Under the pieces are notes generated by a model. The model made no database searches. It was not told the DNA's origin and saw nothing but the letters and a program-made list of their open reading frames with translations. A stretch of DNA of 64,000 nt from Diphasiastrum complanatum (Eukaryota > Streptophyta > Lycopodiopsida > Lycopodiales > Lycopodiaceae). Of the stretch, positions 23,401 through 31,871 are shown piece by piece. Made by a program: the position numbers and the translations under genes. How positions within the stretch are numbered: the stretch's first letter is position 1; each line of letters begins with the position of its first letter. The stretch covers positions 55,757,278 through 55,821,277 of the forward strand of contig CM055100.1 in NCBI GenBank assembly GCA_029204225.1, written 5' to 3'.

Positions 23401-24748
23401 AATATGAAATCCCACACAGAAAGCTCGTCTATGCCCTAGTAAGTGCTCCTATACCAATTTAAGAATACATCCAGACAAGATTATGCATTAAACAGTGGAA
23501 AGAACTTGAAGTCATGAATCCAAAATCAATATCCACCTAAGAGACCAAGAAAATTAACAACAGATAGTTGTATAGGCCGTGTCACATGAACATTGCCACA
23601 TAGTTCTCTCTTAAAAAAACTTGTAATCTCTATAATCATCCACCACCATATGGATGGAGACAATGTCTATGCATGCCCTACTATAAGGTGTATAGGGTAT
23701 AGATAGGTGTATACATCCAGACAAGATTATGCATTAATCAGTGGAATAGAACTTGAAGTCATGAATCCAAAATCGATATCCACCTAAGAGACCAAGAAAT
23801 TAACAATAGATAGGTGTATAGGCTCTATGTCACATGAACATTGCCACATAGTCCTCTCTTAAAAAAACTTGTAATTTCTATAATCATCCACCACCATATG
23901 GATGGAGACAATGTCTATGCATGCCCTACTGTAAGGCCAGGGCCTTCACAATGTGTTTGGTACTCATCAAACGGCTTGCTACTGACCAAACATACCCGAC
24001 CTGCTGAATTAGCTATTCTAGGCCTTTCTAGGGGTCTACTTGACATGATAAGGCCTGAGGTATTATAGAAGAATAAGATAGGTCCTACTTACACATCCAT
24101 AACTCTTGCACACCCAAGGATTTATCTTGGGTCATTAGGCTCTAATGAGAAAGGTTCTCAAAATTGCAATTTCTAATCACATTCTAAACAGGGCTTGCTT
24201 TGCAAAATTCCTCATGTTAAGATTTTTTAGTTCTTTCTATGAGAAGTCTTGTGCTTCTAAAATGAAAGTTGTATGAGCTTCTCAATTGGGTATATAGAAT
24301 GACACGCATTATTCCTTGTGTGTTTGATACCACATCAAGTGCAATCATAAATATATTGAGATGGTGCTCTTAGCCTTGCAATGAGCAAAACAATAGAAAC
24401 AGAACAAGCATGTGTTTAATTTTTTCAAATATGTGATGCTGCCAAATTGGATGGAAAACCATGTTTTCTCCTTTCACAAAATTTGTTATAGATTTGATGA
24501 TTTACCATTTATTATGAGCATTTTGCCTTAGCACAATCCATATTTCCATAAAATGGCACAATAAAGTAAACTGTTGAAAATCTAATTGAATATTGGTAAT
24601 TTGGTATTTAGCTAACTAGTGCTTGTCGAGATTACGATTTTTCCCAGACACTCACAAATTGTTGTTTGATCTTTTTTTTTTTTTTCTACAGGAAACTTCA
24701 CCTTCGACTCCAGTGACAAACGACCACTTTTCTTCTGGTCCTCAATAG
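10427..24748 (+). CDS. Gene A: SAM-like domain fused to PRXL2/FAM213-type thioredoxin-fold protein
   Basis: Five coding exons with GT..AG junctions and consistent phase: 10427-10579, 10789-11516, 20255-20363, 21212-21532 and 24692-24748 (TAG), giving 455 aa. Residues about 1-120 form one or two SAM-like helical units ([31 protein letters not shown]). Residues about 120-240 are a Ser/Pro-rich linker. From about 250 the sequence follows the PRXL2 family: ELWATRPTLIFCIRRPG joins across the 8.7 kb intron 2 to [15 protein letters not shown] (redox motif Cys295-V-M-Cys298), then [29 protein letters not shown] and [19 protein letters not shown]2 proteins are AhpC/TSA-like oxidoreductases; substrate and partner are unknown here. 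No transit peptide is evident, so a cytosolic location is likely. The start could instead be the in-frame ATG at 10355. The split across intron 2 hides the fusion unless the exons are joined. Confidence 0.85.
11583..12720. other. Intron 2 of gene A: non-coding, with possible copia LTR end and PBS at 12271
   Basis: No coding was recognised. At 12265-12290 the sequence TTACA is followed by TGGTATCAAAGCCATAG, which looks like an LTR end plus an initiator-Met tRNA primer-binding site. This would make the sequence upstream a 5' LTR of the copia remnant that follows. I could not find a matching 3' LTR after 15.2 kb. Confidence 0.45.
12725..15236 (+). pseudogene. Ty1/copia pol remnant in intron 2 of gene A
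   Basis: Decayed polyprotein in gene A's orientation. Order: GAG-pre-integrase (HLNHTFVSNMSRQSLVLDLD), integrase (YFITFIDEYSRKTTVYFIK, RSDNEGEYISTEF, YLPQSNGLAKRKNRTL), reverse transcriptase (WKEAMDREYSSLIKNQTW, DGSIDQRKGRL, HQMDVQTAYLNGVI, LYGLKQSARAWF and MYVDDTLL with the YVDD catalytic pair), then RNase H (YSDASWAGDVDGRKSTSGF, LSSTKSEYI). Stops follow IRRK-, NDIEQ, RGFS and YMI, and frames shift several times, so it is inactive. Gag and protease are not visible. It is closely related to the copia fragment at 1-606. Confidence 0.92.
15237..15875. other. Intron sequence without recognised features
   Basis: AT-rich. I looked for a copia 3' LTR matching the region before 12.27 kb and saw none. 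Confidence 0.4.
15876..17278 (-). pseudogene. Second hAT (DUF659-type) transposase relic
   Basis: Minus-strand fragments match parts of the 4.4-6.9 kb hAT copy. WEWFHKSLHAMAHILHPLW and LHRELRDGWNAYVSRVYP (17278-17051) correspond to WDYFHRPIHVVAHMLHPLW and HRGWVEYTERVWPGP. The 16839-16654 region is a frameshifted version of the WWxxxG...RILE block, and 16202-15959 is an acidic Ser/Glu-rich tail. Order and orientation are kept. The DUF659 part is missing and frames are broken. Confidence 0.72.
17476..17548. repeat. (GA)n microsatellite, about 73 bp
   Basis: Perfect GA run in intron 2 of gene A. Just upstream, the phrase TTCAGTATG(G/A)T is repeated several times. Confidence 0.97.
17549..20254. 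other. Remainder of gene A intron 2, with small tandem duplications
   Basis: No gene was recognised. Features include an ATAAATAA run near 17705, a roughly 69-bp imperfect duplication starting with ATACCAGA at 18172 and 18241, the 78-bp duplication listed separately, and a further copy of CATCGATTCAGCTATGAATA near 18960. The polypyrimidine tract and TCAG before 20255 serve exon 3. Confidence 0.5.
18501..18656. repeat. 78-bp tandem duplication in intron 2
   Basis: TTGGTCTTATCAGTTG begins at 18501 and again at 18579. The two units are near-identical through TAGACCATCGATT. Part of the unit plus its downstream flank recurs diverged at about 18936-19050. Confidence 0.9.
20364..20441. repeat. (CT)n-(GT)n microsatellite directly at the exon 3 splice donor of gene A
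   Basis: Exon 3 ends ...GACTCAGAG and the intron begins GTCTCTCTATCTCTC, running into about 30 CT units and then GT units. Gene B has the same arrangement at its exon 3 donor (53568-53500), so the tract was present before the duplication. Confidence 0.9.
21533..24691. other. Gene A intron 4: non-coding
   Basis: 3.16 kb intron between exons 4 and 5. No gene was recognised. It contains the 246-bp tandem duplication at 23465-23955 and a T-rich tract ending in CTACAG at 24691, which serves exon 5. Confidence 0.7.
23465..23955. repeat. 246-bp tandem duplication in intron 4 of gene A
   Basis: ATACATCCAGACAAGATTAT starts at 23465 and again at 23711. The two units match closely through CTATGCATGCCCTACT, with a few substitutions and small indels. 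Confidence 0.92.
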
Positions 24749-24965
24749 TACACTATCACTTATGTTGGTTTTGACACTTACTGCTAAGAGACTTGTATTT
24801 GAGAATATATATTAAAGATTGATGACCCTATTCTTGAGTTGATCATCAAAGCATTTGTGTGCTGCTAAAGCAAGGTTGGAAATGAAGGATAGCAAGGTAT
24901 ATCATTTAATCCTATCATTTACTAGTGATGTTGTAAAAATCATGAGATACTATGTACATAGCCAA
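24749..24965 (+). other. 3' UTR of gene A, conserved with gene B
   Basis: After the TAG, sequence such as TTATGTTGGTTTTGACACTT, TTGATCATCAAAGCATTTG and TCATTTACTAGTG matches the reverse complement of 49050-48840, downstream of gene B. Similarity fades at about 24965/48840, marking the 3' limit of the inverted duplication that I can see. Confidence 0.7.
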
Positions 24966-25499
24966 TTTTTGAAATGAATAAAGGACTTGTGCAGTTTTTG
25001 TGTGAATGCTTATCCTCAAAATTGGACAATCAAATGTGGTTGATTCAATTTTGTCCCGTTCATTTTTTCTATGGTCTATGTGATGCATTCATTGGTTTTT
25101 ACCTGTGTAATTTTTTGACACTGGCAGAAGTGATTCCTGTTGTGCTCATCTGCCATTTGTCATATTGATGTTGTCCTTTATGTAGATTTTGCTACTTGTG
25201 TGTGATATTGAGAAAATATTTATCTATTGTTCATATGATTTCTAGAAAGTACATCCACACCAAGATTTACTTTTCTTATAACCTACCATACTAAATAACA
25301 AATTTGATTTTTAATGCCCTAAACATGCATGCAGCCACAAGAAAAACATGAGGAATTACAAGAGTGGCTTGAACTATGTTTATTTGTGTTACGAAGTCTA
25401 TGTAAGAAAGTCACAAAATTTACCTTAATGTCTAGGTTCATAGAGTAGCAAGGGTATACTGATATGAAAAGGGTTGATCAATACGAAATCAAGGGGATT

Positions 25500-26300
25500 T
25501 TAATTCATTTGATAGATGTTGGAACAAATTCTAGGAAAAAGGATCAAAATTCAAGTCTTAGTTGTACATAAGAAATGGTTGCAAATTTTACTCACTTGCA
25601 TCTAGCTTAAAAGTATGTCAAAAGATTTGAATCTATGGACAATCGAATGGGTAGCTAGTTTTGCTAGTTCCAAGAGGGATGTAATTTTTGCTTCAAAAAT
25701 ATTTCTTTTTGTATCTCAAATCCTTTTATTGAAACTCTTTTGTTTATTGGCAATGTATGAAAATCTTTTGCTAGTAATATAACAAATCATAAAAAGAATA
25801 TATATTGCATTTTTTAAATGCCACACTACTGAGTGAGTAGTAACTTTTTCCGTTGCTCTCCTTTGTTCAAAACATAAGTTAAACAAACATGGCTTTGAAT
25901 TTGTCTTATGGTCTGTAATAGAGTCTCCTCATGAGGCTTGATATATAGAGATAAAAGATATATACATGGATTTCATATGACTTGTATTTCTCTTTTGTAT
26001 TAGTGGCTACAAATATTGACAAGGTTTAGAAATATGTACAATATTGTTGTAATTCATGGGTATCAAACCTCATGAGTTTCTAGATGGCTCATGCTAGAAC
26101 TATACCTTTGTCTAACTAATTATGGCCAATAGGGAAAAGTTTGGCATTATTCCAAAGAAGTTGCAAAGACTATAACGCATCCCATGGTGCTAAAGATACT
26201 ACCATGTTGCAACGTGTCCTCTTAGTCCTTCCCTCTATAGGACCAACAATGGACATTGTATGAAAATGTGCTTAAACGAATCAACTTCTACAAAACTTAT
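25500..26300 (+). repeat. Dispersed direct repeat, copy 1 (partner at 47130-47700)
   Basis: Shares phrases in the same orientation with 47.1-47.7 kb: ACTTGCATCTAGCTTAAAAG, CAATCGAATG, GCCTACAAATATTGACAA-like, AGAAATATGTACA, ATACCTTTGTCTA, and AGAAGTTGCAAAGACTATAA followed by GATGCTAAAGATACT-like sequence. No coding. Identity is moderate, so the two are old copies of an unnamed element. Confidence 0.7.
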
Positions 26301-26387
26301 GCAGATGACTTGAGAAAAAGGTTAAGCACTTGAAGATGGGACAAATTCACAAGAAATACAAATAGACGATTAACATGGCCTAGTCAA

Positions 26388-26965
26388 GTGCTAAGTGAGC
26401 AGGGCATTCGGTTTAATCTTCCAGTAAGATCCTATGTAGTGTGCTCACGAAAACAGCTGAAGCTAGCAGATCAGATTGGAAACATAAGTTGCATGCTGCT
26501 CTGTGGGCATTCAGGACAACATATAAGGGAAGCATTGATCAAACACCTTTCCAATTGGTATTTGGTCAGGATGCTGTAATGCTAGTAGAGTTTTTAGTCC
26601 CTTCATTAAGGATTGCCACAACGCAACGCCTTAACGAATCCAAATCTCTACAACTATGCCATGAAGCTCTGCATAAACTCTGTGAAACACGCTTACTAGT
26701 CGTGCATGCACTGGCAGCTGAAAATGAAAGACGCAATACATGGCATGGTCGCAGGTTACAAAAGAAGGATCTTCGTTCTGGAGATCTGGTCCTCATGTAT
26801 AAAATCAAGGCGAACAAGGGAAAATTAAAATTCACAGGCAAAGGTCCTTATCGGATCAAAGAAATTCTTAATCATGGAGCCGTGAATCTAGAGAAGCTAG
26901 ATGGGGCACCGTTCGACACACCAATCAAAGATAGCCGGTTGCACAAGTACTGGCCACCGCAGTGA
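26388..26965 (+). pseudogene. Ty3/gypsy integrase C-terminal fragment
   Basis: Open frame ending in TGA at 26963-26965. It begins near EASRSDWKHKLHAALWAFRT, continues with TPFQLVFGQDAVMLVEFLVP and the basic stretch of the integrase tail, and ends with DLVLMYKIKANKGKLKF, KGPYRIKEILNHGAVNLEKL and LHKYWPPQ. There is no chromodomain. Everything upstream (protease, RT, RNase H, integrase catalytic core) is missing. It differs from the minus-strand gypsy at 44-46.9 kb, which has EFLVPSLRV but another tail. Confidence 0.9.
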
Positions 26966-28484
26966 GATAGATCCATATTGGTGGTGGCACGTTACGAAAA
27001 GCTATTCTACTAGGCCATCACAACTAGATCTAGGAAGATCAAGCCAAATCAAGCTAGATCCATCAAGATTCGGCTAGATCTGGCAAGATCGGGGAAATCC
27101 ATCAGGATCCAAGGGGGATCCATATCCAGATGGGATCAAGAAGGAAGCAGATCATCAGATTATGCCAATAAGTCTCCCAATTTTGCGGATCAGAGACCTC
27201 GATCTTAGTAACTATGGCAAATTAAGGGCAAAATTCAACCAAAACTGATGGATCTGTTACCAAATATCCATCAAAACTTTTTGAGAACTACCGACAATCA
27301 GATCTAATATGGATGAAGCAGATTACCAGTTTGCAAAAGTTAAAAATCAGAGAATCTCAAGATCTTGTCAAAAAGCACTCTAAAAGAGCACTTTTTTCAT
27401 GATTTTTGGAGATCCCCTGGGAGATAGCTCTTGAAACTTAGACAGTCACTAGATCTAACCCAGATGCATCCATAAAAATCTCTGCGAGAGTTCTTGATGG
27501 AGAAATCATCATTTTTTAGTGTGTGCGAGGGTTCCCAGAGGCTGAATCTTTAGAACCTTCGCAGAGCATCAAGATCATCCTACCAACCTTCGCAAGGGGC
27601 ATAAATGGAATCAGAGCAGTGAAATTAGCCTGCCTAGATGGTCTGATCTTGAAAATCCAATCACAGGAACATGTTGTGTGAGAGATCACCTCCTGCGATA
27701 GTTGAACTCTCGTAGACAGTCTGAACTCTCGCAGAACCTTCGGGCAGTCAAATCACCTTCTGAACTCCCGCAGACTTCTCTGAGGTCTTAGAATTTTGTG
27801 AAGAAGGTCCCTGCCAAAAATTGGGTGGAACTGGATAAGGGAAAGTGGATTTCACCTAATACACACTCTAAATTCCGCTATATAGGGGTTGAATTCGAGT
27901 CATTTGTTACCTTTGTTGGCGAAGCTCTGCTCAAATTTTCACTGAAATTTCCAAGTTCTCTGTTAGCGACCAAACTTCCTACAGTTCTAAACACCGATCT
28001 ACGCTTTGAACTACAGTTCTTGCCATCCGACACTCGTTATTACCAGTTTTTTATCGTTTCCACCTCCTTTTATCTTTTCTACCGTTTTTCCTACTTTTTC
28101 GCCCTTTAACTATCATTGCTTATCATCTCATCATCTTGATGAGGGTGACAACAAACTGTTGCCCGATGAAGCATTTCTCCAAATAGAGTATAGGCCATCG
28201 CCTATCCGTGTTGATCCCACTACACCAGAAGGCATGGTAGCACCAAAGATGCTGATCGAAGACAATGACAGCAGTGTCCAAGTCATCTGAACAACATCTT
28301 ACCAAGTTCCAACAAGTAGCATCATACTGGTCGGGCCCACGGACATCACATCAGCCTACCAAATCTAGGGAACTTTTGTCCAGGATGCGGTAGCAGCCAA
28401 AACTATACTGGACGGCCGAGTACTAGAACTAGCTACTAGCAACACACAATTGCGAGCAGAAATCAACCAGCTCCAATAGGACTA
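26966..28484. other. Non-coding 3' region of the gypsy fragment, GATC-rich near 27.0-27.2 kb
   Basis: No gene was recognised. GATC occurs about eleven times between 27020 and 27200, in phrases such as CTAGATC and AAGATC. 28130-28480 has short frames (YRPSPIRVDPTTPEGMVAPK; ATSNTQLRAEINQLQ) that look like retroelement gag or coiled coil. The stretch ends at the truncated edge of LARD-2 at about 28485. An LTR may be present but its ends were not found. Confidence 0.45.
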
Positions 28485-28861
28485 ACTGTGAAAAAAATCC
28501 GAAAATTGTCGGCAATTTTTTTTTTATCGGCTGCTCTTGTGGTGCATTTGAGTGCTCGTGAAAGATTGGGGGCAACCGTAATTTTTTTTTTGAGAAAGCC
28601 AAAATTTTTCTCAGCAGGGAATAGGTAGAGAGAGAAAAGAGGTAACCGACGTGAAGGTAGAGAGAGAGCCTGGGTAACCGAAGAGGGAAAGGAGAGAGAG
28701 AGAGAGAGCAAGTCACCGAAACACTCGTAGAGAGAGAGAAACTCAACCGGAGCACATAGAGAGAGAAGGGAGGTATCCGAAGTCGCGAGGAGAGAGAAAA
28801 AAGACGTAACCGAAGCCAATCTCGACCGAAGGAGTTGGAGGAAGTGAGAGAAGGTGAAGTG

Positions 28862-29030
28862 TGGACTACCCAACGATACAGAGTCTTCCCAGACTGCTTT
28901 TGTGACGTTCAAGGATCATGAGGCCCTGGACACAACTCTGCACTTATCTGAGGCATTGATTATGCATCAAAACATGACGATGCTTCCTGTTGAAGAGTAT
29001 TCTTCCGGGCATGGGTTCGAAGAACATGAA
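28862..29030 (+). pseudogene. Captured fragment of an RRM-domain protein (BPA1-like) in LARD-2
   Basis: The frame SSQTAFVTFKDHEALDTTLH, then LSEALIMHQNMTMLPVEEY, resembles the C-terminal half of the RRM in plant binding-partner-of-ACD11 (BPA1)-type proteins, where the family pattern is Y/FVTFKD...A..TALLLSGA.I.D. It lies antisense to the element's own transcription and has no start or complete RRM. Identification is from memory of the family pattern; a search would settle it. Confidence 0.65.
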
Positions 29031-29167
29031 GCTGAATCTGGTGGCAATGTCTCGTATTCTATACGTGTAACTGGAGGCCATTCAACACCTGTGGAGTATG
29101 GCGATCATAGCTTTGAGCCAGCACCGGTCTCAATCCGTTACTTGAAGGATTTTGTTAAAGCTATTCT

Positions 29168-29310
29168 GTCGGAATTACTCATCATGCACAGCATGATTGG
29201 GAAATGTTGTGTTTGCGGACTTACCGAATACAGGTACTTCAGTCTCCAAGGGAGATGTCTTTGCAGTTGTTGAAAGCGTCAAGGCAGCAAGTGATGTTCA
29301 ACCGTTCAAC
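29168..29310 (+). pseudogene. Captured fragment of glycine-cleavage H protein in LARD-2
   Basis: VGITHHAQ is followed, after a one-base frame shift, by [19 protein letters not shown] and [14 protein letters not shown]. This matches the lipoyl-domain core of H protein (GIT.HAQ..LGDVV.V.LP..GT.V..G...VESVKA.S). The ESVKA lysine is the lipoylation site in the family. Only this core exon is present, frameshifted and antisense to the element. Confidence 0.88.
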
Positions 29311-29671
29311 AGTTCAGATGCAAATAGTTCAGATGCACAGGGTCCGGATGATGAGATTCCTGTCTGGCGCGCCAGAATTTTTTGCTCAATTTGGAGTAGG
29401 ATGCCTTTCGAACCAAATTGGATAGTCGCTGAACGTGAATTAGGTAGTCACGAATTTGATGATTCTCGAGCCAAATTGTGTATTAGTGCGGTGAATGGTG
29501 CATGCAAAGTTTTACTTAAATCATCGGAGAATCAACGGAGCAGCAAATGCTGGGTCTCAGAGATGAATAATAGAGGTAAGCATATGGAGAGTGAGCCGAG
29601 AGCGTGACCGAGTCATAAAATAGAGAGGGGTGAGTTAGATGTGAACGAAGTGGGGGCTTTGCGTGAGTAGC

Positions 29672-29768
29672 CGGGTAGGGTAAGGTTAGGGTTAGGTTAA
29701 GGTTGTAGGTAGGTACGGTTATGTTTGTTTAGGTTAGGGTTGTAGGTAGGTACGGTTATGTTTGTTTT
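29672..29768. repeat. Telomere-like TTAGGG stretch and 46-bp duplication in the LARD-2 leader
   Basis: GGGTAAGGTTAGGGTTAGG lies at about 29677-29695. It is followed by two copies of AGGTTGTAGGTAGGTACGG plus TTATGTTTGTT. LARD-1 has a matching CCCTAACCCTAAACCCTAAC stretch at 58706-58737. Confidence 0.8.
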
Positions 29769-30555
29769 TTTTTTTTAAATCAAACTTCAAAAAGAAGCCT
29801 AAAAAAATTTACAAAGGACATGAAACTTCAGAATTGAAAAGTGAAGTGATTCTCTCTCACTTGGAAAGAATCCACAAAAAAATTTCAAAATTCTGGCAAT
29901 TTTAACCCATCTCCACAAATTTGATCATAACTTTCTCAATATTGATCCAAATCAAACAAACTTGGTACCTCTGAAAAGCTAACAACAAGCTCTATCAGGC
30001 TATAGTATCAGATCAATGATTAAATGTGATTTGATAGATCAAATTAATCACAGAACAGGACTGAAAATTTTGAAGAAAAAAAACTAACAAAACTAGAGCT
30101 ACAAATCAAGATTTGTCATAACTTTTTGGATACTATTTCAAATGACCTGCCATATGGATCAGATCAAAGCTAAGACAATGCTTTAAAGTTCTATGGAAAG
30201 AAACTAGAAATTTAAACTCAGATCAAATCTGAAAAATTCAAATCAAGTGAAGACAAAAATTCTAGTCACCTATTTTGACAACTTTTGGAAAAAGTGCACT
30301 AACTTTTGCATCTCTTATCCAAATGGCTTGAAAATTAGTGCAAATTAAAGCTGAAACAAAGCTCTACAAAGCTATGGAATCAAATTAGAAATGGAAAATG
30401 AAATTGAATGTCAAAAATTTGTCTGAACAGAACTGAAAAATTCAATGTTAAAAATATAGCATAAAGAAGGCTACAAAAACAATAATCTCACCAATTCTAA
30501 TGGAATTCTCATAGAATCATCATGAATCATGGATCTATGCTCTGATACCAAGAAA

Positions 30556-31091
30556 TGTCATGTGCCAAATCTAAGCAAATAGCAATTACAATGGAAGTAA
30601 AGCTAAGAGCAAGAAAAGTACAAAGCATTCAAGATAGCATATCCATAGAATGCTAGAAACAATGAGATCTCAATGGAATCACATTAGCAATGAAAGAAAG
30701 AGTACAATCAATGTAAATGAGCATGGATTCATGTAGATAGGGCACATGAGACCTAGCAATGGAAATCCCTATCGCTCACATTCACAAGGAAGCTAGAAGC
30801 TCTCACTTGCAAATGAGCCAAAAGATCCACAAATTGATGTCTCTTGCCTAGTTATAGACAATGCTCTTACTTAACTTAACATAACTATCTTGTAAGATAG
30901 TTAACCCTTGTTAAACATTATTTAGTCTACATTGGGCCTTTAGTGGCCTATTATCCTTATTTATCACTTTGGAAGGGCCTAAAGAGGGAACCGCCTTGTT
31001 CTTAAGGCTAATAGCTCCTTTTGGGCCTACAAAGCTTACAATGGATATTCTGATGCATTGATAAGCATGGATGTACTAAAAGTACATGACA
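30556..31091 (-). repeat. LARD-2 5' LTR (536 bp)
   Basis: Starts TGTCATGTACTTTTAGTACA (minus strand) and ends GGCACATGACA. It is homologous along its length to both LTRs of LARD-1, including the 50-bp segment that the 5' LTR of LARD-1 has lost. Confidence 0.93.
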
Positions 31092-31136
31092 TGAAAGGTA
31101 GCTCTTCTCCATGTTCTCCAATCTTTGTAAGCCTTG

Positions 31137-31600
31137 CTCTGATACCACTATAAGGGAAGCTCCCTAAGATCCTGCTTACAAGACAAAACACAATGGAAAA
31201 CACACTGGAGCAACCACCCAACCAAGTAGAAGCAACCAATCAACTCTAGAAGCTTCACCCCCAAGCCAAGGAACAAGAGACATGAATGTAGAGTGAAACC
31301 CTGGCAATGAATCAATGATCACAACCAAGAGTGCGAGTTTGGCCTCAATATATAGAGCCAAAAGCAACCTGGGCACATAGCCATGCATAGCCCTAAGTTT
31401 CCTATACATAGATTCACTTAGAATAGAGTCCTAAGCATGGACCACCTATTCATAGAATTGCTATTGATAACTCTACACATGCATACACTATCTCATACCT
31501 TGTCTAATGTCCATATAGTGTATGCTGGGCCTCACAAGGATATTAGTTACTTTCGGGTCACATCCAGTATGACGAGGCATAACTAACAACTTGATTTACT
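31137..31600 (-). repeat. LTR fragment of another copia-type element
   Basis: On the minus strand a TATATATTGAGG promoter-like box is followed by an LTR-like leader that ends ...CCCTTATA. Next comes GTGGTATCAGAGCAAGG, a primer-binding site, at about 31150-31134. The internal part ends after about 45 bp, at the edge of LARD-2 (31091). LARD-2 may therefore have inserted into this element. The upper boundary is uncertain. Confidence 0.55.
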
Positions 31601-31618
31601 GGATTACCGTGTATCCAA

Positions 31619-31871
31619 GACTAGTTGACCTGCATGGAGGTTGCATGGTTTCATGCATAAGACACTACTCTCTATATAACGAGGTAGGGATTCTCCCGTC
31701 GACATATTGGGTTTAGGTTACCAGTTTCTCTCTTATCCTCTTGCTTCACATGGCATGGCTTGGGGGCTAGATCAAGGTTTGATCTAGGATTGGTTGGGTG
31801 GTTTGGCTCCATAGTCTCTTCTATTGTGTTCTCCTATCCTCATCTTAGGGGCAATCCTCAAGGTCTTTACA
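31619..31871 (+). repeat. Element D 5' LTR (3' portion only)
   Basis: Matches 37574-37926 after removal of the SINE insertion. It ends TTTACA directly before the primer-binding site. A CTCTATATAACGAGG box resembles the LTR promoter. Confidence 0.82.

Larger units (their letters stand above)
28485..31091 (-). mobile_element. LARD-2: non-coding LTR retroelement, 3' truncated, with captured gene fragments
   Basis: Minus-strand relative of LARD-1 (57400-61326). The 5' LTR is 31091-30556 (536 bp), followed by the PBS (TGGTATCAGAGCATAG on the minus strand, about 30550-30535). The leader matches LARD-1 nearly throughout 30.5-29.8 kb. The internal region has no pol. It instead holds an RRM-protein fragment and an H-protein fragment. 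A GA-rich segment at 28.6-28.85 kb matches LARD-1 at 59.5-59.9 kb. Homology stops at about 28485, so the last 0.8 kb of the internal region and the 3' LTR are missing. Confidence 0.85.

Noticed and set aside
28006-28290. 94-codon + strand frame before LARD-2
   Set aside because: Possibly a gag remnant, but no recognised domain; kept only as a note in the interval description.
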